From the NCBI GenBank assembly GCA_002812745.2, contig NCSJ02000001.1, positions 124,001 through 188,000 on the forward strand: 64,000 nt of DNA, written 5' to 3'. The position numbers and the translations under genes are program-made. Each line of letters opens with the position of its first letter. Position 1 is the first letter of the stretch. Below, in pieces: positions 45,501 to 58,853 of this stretch. Under the pieces are notes generated by a model, which was given only the letters and a program-made list of their open reading frames with translations, ran no database searches and was not told the DNA's origin. Origin of the DNA: Scytalidium lignicola (taxonomy: Eukaryota > Ascomycota > Leotiomycetes).

Positions 45501-48500
45501 CCGGCGGCGAGCGGCGGGCTTTGCGTTGTAACTGTAGAGTGACTAGCGAGATGCCCCAGGTGGGTCTCCGCTGAACACCTCATAAGCCATGAGAGCAGAT
45601 GTGAGAGATAGAGGCGAATTGGAGGATAGTAGAGGAAACGACTATCAAAAGGAAAAGAGTTTTGAGATGAGAGACAAGGTTGGCTACCACGAGAGCGACC
45701 AACCCACCAGACACTGCCTGGCTTCTTTTTTGGCCCTTCCTTAGCTTAAATAGCACGGGATCACTAATTCCAAAATATAAAAATACTTACACCTTACCAA
45801 GCGCACGCGCACGGGGGCATTGAAGATTATGGACCCGCTCGAAAATGCCCTCTCGCCTGACTAACTACTGTAGGAAATAGGAAACTAAGCCTTGCCCCAT
45901 CCACCCCATCGAGTGGTTGACGAATTCCAAATTGTTTCCCATTTTTAATTCCTAACTATCTGGAATTAGGTAGGTGACAAAATTGTAAGGGGAAATGCCA
46001 AGCATGCAGGCAAATTTGGCCGTGAGCTCTTCACGGCCAGATACTGTACGGATCGGGATCAGCATCAATTAGCCCTCGAGCTTTCGGCGATAGGAAATAC
46101 TCGGTAGGAAATAATCTCACGGTCTTGCACGACGATTGAGAGCTGCCCTACGAGGACGGAATAGAGTCCAGATGATTGGTGGATATTCGGGAATTGAAGT
46201 GCTGAGGTAAGAGCCAGAGCCATTGCGGAGATAAGTTAGGCCCAACCGTGGGCGTCCGCCATTCTGACCGTAAGGCTGGCAGATCTGACGTTCTGCACGT
46301 CGAATTCAGTGCCGTTATGAGCTTCCGTCCTCACTAGAGTAGGGCAGTCTTTTCCCGGACAGGAATGTATGATGCGGCTGGTGAGCACAAATGTGAATAG
46401 CAACCTCGTGGCTGCGCCATAGTTGTAGCCGTATATGCGGTCCCTGGCAACTCCCTCCTCTGTACTGTGATTGATCGACTCTGCGTAAGGCATAGATGGC
46501 TTCTAGACCATTGCCATTCAGAGTTCTCTCATAATCAACTTGGTCGAGACCTTCAGCTAGGTCTGGGCAGTAGCCAACGCTATATTTTTTGAGATCTGAT
46601 AGCAGCTGCGTGTAGCTGGAAAACGTGACTGTACAGAGTTACCGAAGTCCCTGGAGCTGCTAGGACTACTTGTCACGCTTGTATAGGGACCTTTGGGTGC
46701 TTGGAGCTGTCCCTGGTGTGTGCTCGCCAGGTACTGTAGAAGATTTCGTTGCGTGTATCCTCCATCAATAAAATGTATACCAATCCAGTCAGATTGAACA
46801 CCGGCCCGTGCGGCCCCTTAGAAGCCGAGATTTGAGTTGGAGGGAGAAGAGATGAACGGTCGGCATCAGTCATCAGTCATCAGTCAGACTGCTATCCTGT
46901 TTGACCAGCCGTTGCTGGTAGTGGTGGTGTTGGTGGAGAGCAGCAAAGCAGAATGCAGTAAGAGCGGACAAGTTGCGTAGGGCTGATAATTTCCCTAAGG
47001 GCTAGCGGTGGGAGCCCGTGATACTATGACGCTTCTGGCCGTGGACAGCAAAGGGTTATCGGTCCTACCTGGAATACGCCAGCGTAGGTTTTGCGTCGTT
47101 GTGCGTAGGCGAAGGCTTGGGCGAAGGGCTGTTTGGGGGCTAACAGTGGTTGAGGCGAGTGACGAGGTGGTGGCTGGAGAGGTGCTCCCGACATTCCAAA
47201 CCCCTTCACCGACCCCGATCTGCGATTTTGGTGGTGGAAAGTACGATGCGCAGCCGCTGATTGGTCCGATGCGGCTGTGCAGGGGTCGCAATTGCGGTAT
47301 GCAGCGAAGAATGCGCGGTGTGTCGATGTCCTGCAAGAGTGGGAAGGGGAGACTTGTCGACGGCACGTGTGGCTGCCGCCTAGTAGGGTTTAGTGGCTCG
47401 GCGCTTGGTGTGCCACAATGTGCCACAAGATGCTGGGAGAGTTGCAGTCGCGGAAGGACGGTTCGAGCACGGTACTGTAGTACAGTACAACTGCCAAAAG
47501 TGCCAGAAGTCCCGTGGCACTGGCTTTGCGGTTCAACGGTACTTGGCCCTGCCCGCCTCGCCTCCATGCGTCCCCAGAGAGGCGACCGGGGATGAACGTC
47601 TCAACTGGCATGCTACCGCGCCACACCCAATCAATACCCTGGGACGTGCAGATGGGGACTCTTACCAATCCACATGGCAAAAATAAACATATGACAAAGC
47701 ATGTCTATTCCCACCATCTTTGGGTCCAGGACTACGGATGGTAGGCCTTGAGTGGATTGAGGAACGACCGGGCCGCCAAAAGAGGGATGGTTGCAACAGA
47801 GCTAAGTTGCTCAACTAGTCTAGCCAGATGCTGCAGTTAATGTCCATTAATTTTACAGTATAGTACCTAGTTTCCCATTAAATCAAAATCAGGCACTGTC
47901 AACATCACCACGACTGAACTGGGACCTGAATCGCTATACTCGAATGAAATAGGGGCTGAAGAGAAAAAAATTGTCATTGCCTTAGTTTCTCAGGGCCGGA
48001 TCCATTCAGCCCGTCTTTAATAACTTGCGTGGTCCAGATCAGACGGAGCGAGCGAATTGCCTGGTCGCTCACGCTTTATGCCTTCATGCTTCTATCAAGA
48101 CGAAACGCACTGGGCCTCGGCATCCTCCCGCGGCTCCAGCTTCAGACGCTGACAAAGATCCATCAGCTCAGCAAGATGAGTTGAGTTTAAGTTTTGCTTT
48201 GTTGGAACTTTACTCTGCCATTACTGTATTGGTATTGTGCTTGATGCTCTGCCGCTGCCCACCTCACGTTACCATGCCCTTATAAGCATCGACGCCTTAT
48301 TTTGCCTTGCAAGCTGCATTTGCCTCCGTCTCATATATCCCTACCTCTTAGCCAAAACGTATTTGTATTTCATATATCTAGCCAAGGATTGATTTGAGTT
48401 TATCCCTGTAGCATATCGAGCCGCGTTACCGCCATCTCGCTATATCAAAGGGGCCATGATACTTCTGGAGAGGCTCTTGGCCTTATGAGGCGCGATATCG

Positions 48501-50014
48501 TGATTCACACCTACCCTCCCCCGTCCCCCTTTGTATAACGCTCTCAACCAACCACATCGCCGATGTCTACCTTCTCGAATCCAATCTCACACATTCTATG
48601 CCGTCGGACTGAACCGCGTTCGCTAAGACCTCGCAGTCGTGCATCCACACAGTACAGTATTGGGATCCCCAGCCACCTAGGGATCTCGAATCGTCTCGAC
48701 CATACCGTGTGCCTTTCTCTGATTGCTCAAAACTACGAAGAGTGCCCCTCCTGGCAAGCGACCGTTTTCTGAACCTTGATCTCCCATCCCCTACCGGGCC
48801 AGCAATCACAGCACCTCTGTGCTGTACTACACTGACTGGCGTTGTTCGCTACACCGTTCTATCGCGATGTGTAAATTGAAGTACCTTGGTACCGCCTCCT
48901 CGCACTTGTACGAATGTAGATGTAGGATTGAATGTGCAATAATTCCCAGCGTTGTCTTGATTGGTATCCAATGTGTATTGAAATGTTCATCAATACCAAA
49001 CTGACGGGTGTTCTTGGGTTCTCCCAATTCTGTGTGATTCCCTGCTGTTGATCAATACTTCATGTCTTCGCGACGAGGGCGAGGGGGTGAGATTCCCCGT
49101 CGGGAACCTGACAAACAACAGAGAGAACCAGTGCAACAGAAAGAAGAACCCACTATACTCGTAGCCCTACACAGCACAACAGCGCAGCACTCTAATCAAA
49201 TCCGGCCAGTTTTTGATAAATTGGGATATCTAAATCTAATCACAGCAATCTCGGGTTCCAGGCTATGGCTCTCCACACACGTTGACATGCCACTGCGAAA
49301 AGGTGCAAGCAAAGTCGTCCTTCGAAGAAAGTGAACAATGCGCACAATGGCTTGATGCTAGTACCGACGAATCACCTACAAAGTTGTCCTGCCTTACCAT
49401 TGCCCATAGCTGGCTTAGCGCGATCTATTCGTAGTAACATCGGGTGGACCGTTGAGTCTGCGGTCGATTGTGGGCTTGGACACACTAAATTGTCCCTTAA
49501 TTAGCAACGTTTGCGCCGAGTTTTGCCATCAAACAAGCCGACACTCAAGGATCAGTGACATCCAGCCTGACCCAGTTTAGCTCCCCTGCGCATCCTGCCT
49601 GCCCTTGTTGCCCCATGCACCCTGGCTGAGGGAAATTGCGGCCTTAATGGCCTGGCTCGCTCAAGCCTGGGAGATATCGGGCCCTAGACTCATGGCTTGC
49701 AGCGTGGCTCGCGGCCGTTTCTTCAGGCCTGCAGCTTTAACTACCAGGGGGTCCTAGCTAGAGCATGGAATCAAGGATCGCTGTCGGTGCCAGGGTCCTG
49801 AGTGAAAGCTGAAGTGGAAGTGGCAGGGGCCGAAGCACACCTGGTTGTATCTATCCGCATATCTGTATATATACTCTCGTGAAGCCCAAAGGTTGCAGCC
49901 TCAACCACCAACAAGAGAACCAGCTTCCTTCTACAAAGTCAAGTCCTCTTGAAGAACTTTTTACCATACCTCTCTCATACATACTTCGTTAAGACTTAAG
50001 TCTTTCATCACACA
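45501..50014. other. gene-poor tract, part 3; upstream region of a bZIP gene
   Basis: No supportable gene. A GC-richer part at 46995-47595 carries overlapping open frames of 190 and 195 codons on opposite strands, without domains. A 7-bp direct repeat (CATCAGT, ~46864-46888) is visible. TACTGTA-type words continue (45867, 46044, 46733, 47473, 47857, 48222, 48652). The last ~150 bp are the TATA-containing promoter and 5' UTR of the bZIP gene. Confidence 0.5.
49865..49874 (+). promoter_or_regulatory. TATA box of the bZIP gene at 50015
   Basis: GTATATATAC about 140 bp before the ATG, followed by a CA/CT-rich leader with no upstream ATG. This is a clean TATA-type promoter, consistent with a regulated gene. 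Confidence 0.6.
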
Positions 50015-51050
50015 ATGTCTCGACACTCATACTCATACTCAACGGCCACGGCCACCAGACACTTAGCTACCCACGGCACCAGCAGTGCTTTCTCAAGCTC
50101 CGCGAATCCCGATGAGGACTGGACCAAGATTTCAGACCTCGCTGAGCGGAGAAGAATCCAAAACAGAATTGCTCAGCGAAACTACCGTTAGTTGCTAACT
50201 GTATTGCTCGCTTCCCCAGCACCCCGCAACTAACACGCTTGAAAACAGGCAAGAAGCTAAAGAGACGTCTTGAAGATCTTGAGAGACGAGCTGGATCATC
50301 TTCTGCATCCCCACCACAAATGCACGCTCAAATCAACCAAGCGCATCACCCAGGCCACCCAGTACACTCAGTCCCACAACAGCAACAGGAGCAGCGACCA
50401 GTTGACTCCATTCACCAATACAAGAGAATGCCAGAAGCCGTGCAACCTAGACAAGTTTCACCAAGACTTCTTCCAAGCCAATACACACCACCACTACACA
50501 GCGACGACGACATGATGTTCAGCCAGGGATTTGAGCGGGACGGATCAAGAACACCCCCCCCTCTCTTCACCTACCACACATACCCAGCACCAGAAGACAT
50601 CGTCTACCCAGCATACCCACACAACCAACCATACCGACCAGTCGCTGAGCGACAAGAAAGCTACGGGGACTACCTCTCACAAATCCCCGTCACTTTACCG
50701 TCGATGATGCACTTCCAAGATGCCATCAAGCGGGAAGGGGAGGAGACGATGAGCCCGTTCAACATGTCCTACCCGGGCGTCTCAGCCATCAATATTCATG
50801 CGACAACACATGGGTATGATGATTCAAATCCTCATGTAAGTCGAACCCGGAGAACATAAAACATACCTTCTTTCATTTTCCTCTATCTCTTCGGAAACGA
50901 ACAAATGTCCCTGACAAAACGGTCTTTTTTTAGACTCCACCTCTCTCGCACTCCTACGACCACTCCACGAACTGCTCCGAGTCTGGATACCAATATCCAT
51001 CCACACCTTTATCGATGCCACCATCGCCTCCATTGATGACTCATTTATAA
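50015..51050 (+). CDS. small bZIP transcription factor
   Basis: Three exons: 50015-50186, 50249-50835 and 50934-51050, 291 residues. The basic region is split by intron 1 and rebuilds as AERRRIQNRIAQRNYRKKLK, with RRLEDLERRAG after it (about residues 43-70); the zipper is short. This is the Pezizomycotina-type bZIP with basic region NRIAQRNYR. The N-terminus is Ser/Thr/Ala-rich; the remainder is rich in His, Pro, Gln and Tyr, with several SPPP/TPP motifs, and ends MPPSPPLMTHL. No second domain is recognised and the regulated process cannot be inferred. It is the only gene I can support between 31.7 and 58.85 kb. Intron 1 has GTTAGT/ACAG ends; intron 2 has GTAAGT and a T-rich acceptor. Confidence 0.9.
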
Positions 51051-54000
51051 ATGGGGAGTTGGAGTAGATTTCTCCTCTCCTTTGGCGGGCGGTTCCTTTT
51101 ATTTTACTGGGTATTTATGTTTTCATGTATTGCAAAGACTCGGCATGGCATGGCTTTGAATTATTTAGCCTCTTGTGTCTTTGGGAGGGGGATGGGAACC
51201 AAAAAATTAGTTTTTTTTCCCTTCTCTTATTATGGGATTTTTTTTATATGGGAAGAGTTACATTTTTTNATTCTTTGACGAGAAGGAGTTTTGGAGCGCT
51301 CTACACTCATTCTGAGGGGTGTGCTGTATCAGGTTCTGATCTTTATGGTTATCGAGCAATTTTCCTGTCATGTTTTTTTTATTCGTGCTTGGGTTTTTGT
51401 TTTGTCTGTCATGTTTATTGTTTACGATATATCTTGGGAATTGTGTGTTGGTCAAAGATCGGAACTGGTTAGCATGGGCACATCCTGGTGTTGGATTCTT
51501 CTTCAACTTCTTCATATACTAGTATATATATACCAATCGAGGCGCAAAGAGAGCTTCGTAGCTTTTAATTGTAGCTTCAATGCAATTTTACAGTTATTAG
51601 CACGACTTGAATTCCTGAGCTCATCTACAGTATCTATCCGTGAAATTGCAATCTCATCTGCATACCTTTACTTCTGCGCGCTGCCGGCAGTAAAGCCTAG
51701 AGCAAGGTAGGTGACTTCCGGCGCTAGATGTCGGTGCAAAGGTGCAGCAAGCAAAAAACTGGTGGGAGCCGAGCTTTGCCAGGTCAGACCGCTGATAAAC
51801 CTCACCGCATCTAGACCCGTTAGAGCAGAGTCTACAGTGCCAAAGCCTGACCATTAACTACAGGTACAGTACCGGCGGTACATTGCAAATCCCCACTGGA
51901 AGAAGCTTGGCCCTCATGCTATGAATTCCAAATTCCCAAATTACACATGGCCACGACGGCCGGACTCCGACACACACAAAGAAACACGCATTTTTCAAAA
52001 CGGGGGCAGCTCGGCAGTTGCAATTGCAGGGCAATGCTCAAAAGGTCACTTGCATTATTTTGGTTTGTAGGGTGGTGGTGGGAGTGGGCTCACGCAAACT
52101 GACAACATTCCACGGCTCAAACTCACCACACCTTTGTGCGGGACGGCGGGCAACCACCAGATTTTCGAGCGCGAGTTTCGCGGGCGCCGCCATCGTACGT
52201 AGTAGCATTGTACAAAGTCCTAGGCTCTCTCTCTCTCTCTCTTTCTCTCGTANTGGGGGTGGTGATGGTATTTGGAAGAAAAAATGGGCTTTGTGGAAAG
52301 CGGAAGAGCCGGTGGAGCCCGTGCCACACTCCAACACAAAGACACAGCACGCGCGCAAGAGAGAGAGAGAGAGAGAGGNCGGAAAAGGACNATACNACGG
52401 GCGTAACGGGGTTTCCAATATCCACTTTGACGACTCCTTCCATGACCAGACCCCGAATCCCTCAGTCCACAACTTTTCTTTTTTTGACAAAAAAAACAAG
52501 CGCTATTATTGCGAACGGAGCTAAGCCTGGCAAGGCCGTAGGGATTTGGAGCCCATTGCAACCTGCTATTTTCAACACAACAAAGACCGGATCACGGGGC
52601 CGGGTTACGAAACCGCCGGGGGGACCCGAGAGAGAGGTGGTGGTTTGACAAAGAAGAAAAAAAANTCCTATTCTGATTGACCCACAGCCCACGGTACACG
52701 TAAAGGCAGAAACAGAAAAAGGGAAGTTTACCTTTCTAAGACCAAAAAGAATGTACTTCCGTTTGGGGCTCGAGAAACGCGGGGACCCCATTCGTTAGAA
52801 CATTCGAAAAGAGCCGGTGAACGATTTACCTTCATGACTAAGACGGAGACGCGCGCTCGGCACTGCCCAAAAGGACTTCTCCGTGTTGGTTCTGTGCGGA
52901 TAACCCAACAGTAGACGCGCTTGGGCGGATGAAGTCATCGCCGCCGAGACTTGTCGCGGACGGTGAGAAGTCTCTTCTAACCTCATCAACCTCACTGATC
53001 TTCGTCCACCACGGTTTGTCGTCGATACATTAGCAGAGCAGGTGCCATTGCCTATCCTCTGGGTGGCCCAGAGCTCCGCCCTTCGCTCGCCTACATTCTG
53101 GTCTTGGGTAACATTCACGGTTACACCGGACAGCCTGTGATTACTCTAACTACGCCGTGGCGAAGCTTGGACGGTGCCTGAGTGACTTCTCGCATTTCGT
53201 CCTCGAACTGGAACTCGAGAACGCCAATTCTTTTCCCGCCGCCACGACGATGCAGTTGCACTTTTCCGCGGACCAGATTACAAGACTTACAAAGTACCGT
53301 ACATCGCCGTTAGAGATTGTGCGCGCGCGCAGGATTTTGCCCCATCCATGCTGGACGGCGACCTGGGGACTCGGGATGTCGCCGAGCAGGTTTAACGATT
53401 GATACCTGCTAAGGCGCCTTTGCAGGAGGGCTGATTTTGGCCTCGGATATACATATTCGATCAAGATTAATCGCCGAACACTGACAGCCAGCCGGAAGCT
53501 CTGGAGTTTGACAATCCGATTTCCAGCACTGGCGCCTGGCTCTGGATCTAGAATTACCCTTGACGAGACAGCCAGTTACACCAAGCCTCCTACGTCGAGA
53601 TTGGAAGGCAGACGAAAGGACTGCCTCGTTAAAAATCAATTTGGAATCATATACGAACGAACTTCAGCCCTATGATGCGCTTTCCCGTTTATGGTGGCTA
53701 CGGTCGGAAAGAACCAGCCAATCTGCGTGGCCACGTTCAGGTTCGTCGTTGGAGGAATCAATGAAGCCTTCCACTGATCAACCATTCCAAATTGCTTCTG
53801 TACAGAAGACGGCATAGAATGAATCTGAAACTGCGAGGTACACAAAGGTAGGAAACTCCTTGTGAATGATAAAACAGAGATTGTACGTCCGAGGGCATTG
53901 AGAAATAATTCAAGGCTTCCTGCACCCTGCCAAAGCGGAAAGCGGTTTCTTGATTGGAGCTGGCAAACGAGGGCAATGTAGTTCTGCGGCGTGTGCTGAA
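51051..54000. other. gene-poor tract downstream of the bZIP gene, part 1
   Basis: No supportable gene. A CT tract (~52225-52248) and a GA tract (~52358-52378) lie ~115 bp apart in opposite polarity, with single Ns at 52253, 52379, 52391, 52396 and 52665; another N is at 51269. Open frames such as 52018-52524 run through these tracts and are artefacts of them. Confidence 0.5.
52225..52378. repeat. CT tract and GA tract in inverted arrangement
   Basis: About 24 bp of CT repeats and, 115 bp further, about 20 bp of GA repeats. As inverted complements they can pair into a stem. The Ns at or beside them suggest that sequencing or assembly struggled here. Confidence 0.7.
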
Positions 54001-57000
54001 CATCACCTTCGTACTCATCCAGCCAACAGGCGACCTCGATTGATGGACAGGATATATGGTGCTATGCCACATGAGCCATCGATGCCTCGAGATATCGTAA
54101 ATCAACTAATTCGCGTTTCAAAGGGCATCACAAAAACCAGGTCCACTTGGGGAGTACAGATATGGGCAGAAACAACGGACCGACCAGAACCCAAAAAATA
54201 AACCCACCACACCAGGCGCAGTCTTTCGCCGAACAATTCCTCGAGTACAACGCTCGAGGAAACGCCAATTTTCGCACAGCGCTCAGGTTACCTTCCAAGG
54301 AATGCTAATCGTACGGATGAGACTCGCACTCACACACACACTACATACACCACACGTAAAGTCCTGCATGTAACTATTCCCCAAGCAGTCGCGAAATAAG
54401 GCACAAACTATTAACTGCCCTTTTATGTGACGAAATGGACCGAAGGGCAACCAAACTCATTCAGAGGGCAAACTAGAAGCAAAAATTTCCCCAAATTAAC
54501 TGGAAATCAAATATCATCGTAAATTAGACACGACACCAATGCCCACCCCTCGAGCAAACCTTGCAGAAATCGCATTTTCTTCCATAACCTCTTCCTCTTC
54601 GTACCTTGTGCTGTTCGATAACCCGGTTAAGCCTTTTTAGGAGATCTCAAGCGGGAAATGAAGCTCAAAAGTAACGTCCCCATGTCCAAGCCAAAAATGA
54701 CAAGAGCACATTCCTCTTTGGTGGGGTTACTTCTCGTCAGAAAGCATGCAAAATGTGCGTCATCTCACTACTTGTCTGAATGGGGGAAGAAGATTCAAGA
54801 GTGGAGAGAGAGAGAAGAGTGGTGGAAAGGAGCTATTAATTATCTCAACTGACATGACTGACCATGCGCGCAATGGCAGGGCGCGTGAGAAATGAAGACG
54901 AAAACGATCAGGAGGAGGTTTAAGGGCGGAAGTGTGTGCTTGCAAGGGAAAAAAACCCCCGAGAACAGGTACCCGTGTACAGATACACAGACGGGGAAGG
55001 TAGCCGACGCTCTCTCCCTGCTTCTCTCCCTCTCGGCTTTTTTTTNCTTTCTCCTCGGATGGACAGAACCACGTTTTACATCCCATTGCTCATCACTCAT
55101 CGTTCATCCTCATCCAACGTCCTGTCTGCCGCACGCATGCCTGGCGCATCTGCACGTTATCATCCTGCCGTTCTTCCCAAAGAGTCAGGTAGTTAAGCAA
55201 CTGAAGTATGTGCGCGATGACGACTCATTGGATGGGGTCTCCGAAGCCTACACTCGTCGGGCTTGGTGCTAAGGCCAGAAGCAGAGCTCTCAAGATCTCG
55301 TAAACACACTAAACGGCCACGGGGGTGGTGTGGGAGCGTTTTTAAGGTACATATACTACCATGCACATAAGACCGGTTCATGTATGTACTGTGTATGTAC
55401 TTTTCGTCCCTTATGTACGTTGTCAGCCGGCCGCTTCCAAACGCGGATCATTAATCTTGCCATGTGCACACCATTGAGGGGCATGTATGGTTCCCTCTTC
55501 ATTTTTGAGCCCTTACTGAGATAATTTGGAGATTATACTCAAAATCTCACTTTTAATTATCCAAGGATGCGCACCCAGATCAAAGTCACATGGGACAGGC
55601 TTTACTTGAACCCCAGGACCTGCTCTTTATTCCTGTTTAAGCAGTTGGATAGGGCAATTTTTAAAGTTAGAGTTGTATTCAGCGAAAAACAAAAAGTTTG
55701 GTACGCTACTGTATGTCAGTTGATTAGTTTTGGGGAAGTTTTTCCCTTGTTCATAGGTGTGCAGGAAAAGAGATATTCCATCATCGTTCGGAAATATGAA
55801 GGGAATAGCTGGGCCTAATGGCTTTGCATTCTAGGGACCCCTCTCGAGGGTGCAGAAGCAAGCCGCCTCTTGGCTTATACGCCTTCCCTGATCTGGACGA
55901 AAGAAACTCCCAAAAGGAATGTCAGTTGTTACGTTACGATGGTGATGATGATTATGGAGCATAGCATGGTACAGTATTATTTTTATGGCATTGGATTTTG
56001 GACTTGGTTCACCCTGTCTGTGAATAGGTAGGGAAACTTTTACAACTTTTCTTTTGGTCTCATCGAATGGCTTGTTCATTGATACAACCAATTCTACCAC
56101 TTCTACAGTAGTTCTGTCTTTATCCTGTTGTTGGATTGCAGTGTGGCCGCTGCATTGCGGTCATCTTCTCTCTGTCTTCACTTCTGCCTCGATGATTTCC
56201 AGCAGATATCTTTTCTCAACGACATTCGAGCAAGTCTACCCCTAGGGCGGCAGAACAAGATAAGAGTTGTGATTGAGGGACTGCTAAATATTCTAGCAGC
56301 AATGCTGCCAGATCAAATTCTGGCCTTATAGCCGTTGTGGTTGGTGGATTTGAACTAGTCGGTTGATTAATTTCAAGTTTGAGTGTATGTTGTGAAATAA
56401 CTTACTGGTATAAGGAAGTGGGTTTTCTGCAGTTATAAAAAAACCAAAAACTCCCATTTCACTCTTCAGAATCTTCATCACAAAGAATTGAGGATGGAAT
56501 GAAGATGTGAGAAAGAATTGTGTTGAACATCGAGATAATGATAGTCTAGTGGTCACCCTGTGCATGGGCTCATCATACACATACGCTCATTCATCATAAC
56601 AGTTTAGCACATCCACAGAGGACATTGTAAAAGATTATCAATTAATCTTACGTTTTCTATATAACCATGACCCCCCAGGCCTCATAGCCTTTCTCTTTAT
56701 GCAATTACCAAATCTTCATGATCGTGTTCCGACGCGTTATCTCGACGACGGGGGGAATACTCGATGATAACCTAAGTCAGCCCTTGTGGGCCAGTTTTCC
56801 AACTGGGACGTGATATGCCTCTTGAGGTGAAAAGTAGCAAAAAGTCTGTTTCCATCCGGCTGCTATCACTGCGATGTTCCCACCAGAAAAATCAGGGTTC
56901 TGACCAATACCCGTTACTACCATATTCGAATAAACATCTAGCTAGAATGAAAGAGACATGCTCCATGAGGCTCTTGTCGAGAGAGTACACTGCTAGAAAA

Positions 57001-58853
57001 GCCTGCCGCAGTTCGCCACGCATTCGGGTCTGTGTCCGCTCCTAATACTCTCCAAAAGTAGTGGCACTGATTGACTTAAACTTCCCTTATTTGAGAACAC
57101 CAAACGCCAAGACTGCAAAAGCTGTGTTGTTTCAGAACTTTGAAATGGACCTTCCAATAATAGATGAAAAGGATAAAAAATGGACATCGATTGCAGCCAG
57201 CCCAGCCTTTAACTTCAAAGGGCAGGTTTTTGCTTCCATATGAGATTCGTCAAAGCAAAATATGTTGTTCTCCAATTGACAGGTCTGATCTCAATGACAA
57301 CAGAGATACGTTTCCTAGGAGACAGGCTGGAAAGAGCTAATCTCATCAATAAAGATCTCCTACTATTGTGCTATTCCTCTATATCGAAACTACGATTAAG
57401 GAGGGTAGACAAAAGCGTTTTCCAGACTTTGTGTTTGACTTGTCCCTTGAAGACCGTTGATTTCCAAAGATATGATTTCCTCAAATAACTCTCTAGGAAA
57501 GAGTAGTGACCGTTTGAAGAGGATATCTATCATCGTGGACGGTAGTGAATTTTATCTCAAAGAACTCGAACTTCAATTGTTGAGGACTAGATCTTTGAGA
57601 CCAACATGAGTGAATTGAAGGGAAGTTAAACCTGGACTCTCATATCATCTATAAAAATTGACGCGGGTGGTCAAGTGAGAGAGAGCCTGCATTGAAATCG
57701 AGAGGAGGCAATCGTCACATTGCAACCACCTTGATGGAAGATTCAAGGACAAGATACGGAAGGTGTAATGGGACATAGTCATTACCATTCCCTAATAGTA
57801 AACAGCTACCGCCATCTACTTCTGATCTACCACTAATTCATGCACATGTGAAGATAATTAGAGTGGGAGAAGTTTAAAAGCAAAAAAANTAGTCTTTATA
57901 TATTGCATTAATTGCATTCACTATTAGCAAAGAAAGATAACTTCTTGACAAATATCTCTTGAGATCTTCTACGTGAACATTATAACCTTCTGTCATGTCA
58001 CATCAGGAGCCTCTATCGTTGTACCTCATACCTTCCAGACGTACAATACATTAAAACCAATATACAAACCCACCTCATAACTCTTCTCAATGGAACCTTT
58101 TCAAGACACAAGACTAAACAACCAGTACATAAGCCACTCGAATATGGCAAAGCCGCTTCTAACAGAGCCACCAGCGTTGCTTTCAAACCCAAGGTTCAAA
58201 TCCCCCGAAATCTAAAACCAAACTTCTCAAGCTATTTCACCTAGTAGTGAATCCGCCCTTCTCCATCCTCGGTGTAGTCTGACCTACCCGTTAAGGGGAA
58301 AACTTACCTTTTTCTTTGCCAATATGGTATTTCCACTAACCGTGGTACAACGCAGAGTGCACTGATGATATATTAATGCTAAGAAACCTAGAAATACCAC
58401 CTTCTGTTCTCTCCATTAATTGAAATAGATCTGTAGAGAGGAATATTGAATCTTGGATTAAGATAAGTGACCCTAGCGAACCGATAATTATATGGGTCTT
58501 ATGAGGCAAGATAAAGTACTGCTGCTCTATTATGTAGGATTATGCTTATGGAAAGGTCTGGTTAGCTCCTGTCATACATAGGCTATGAGATACTACTTAT
58601 GTCACGCTTTTGATATTGAACACTGCACGTAATGTAACTGATCTGTATTTCTACTCGATCGGAGTAATGAGCCACAACTCAAAAGGTATTTTGCTGCCGC
58701 TTGCTATCGCTCTCAGGAGAATACCATCATTGTAAATTAACAAAATAGAAAGTAGGAGAATAATCAACCTCGCGCTCTGCAATCACACAACTGATCATGA
58801 GTGAACCAATTAAGCATTGGTATCAATCAAGTATCGAGACAGTGCAAACCCAT
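54001..58853. other. gene-poor tract, part 2; beta-tubulin 3' flank
   Basis: No gene can be supported. Between ~55.5 and 57.8 kb both strands give broken frames of up to ~85 codons (for example 55567-55818 and 57240-57488, plus). These might be remains of a degraded gene, but I recognise no domain. TACTGTA/TACAGTA occurs at ~55708, 55971 and 56104. The last kilobase should include the beta-tubulin 3' UTR. Ns are at 55046 and 57889. Confidence 0.45.

Noticed and set aside
52018..52648. Open frames of 168-170 codons around the CT/GA tracts
   Set aside because: They read through dinucleotide repeats and Ns on both strands and show only simple Ser-Leu or Arg-Glu runs.
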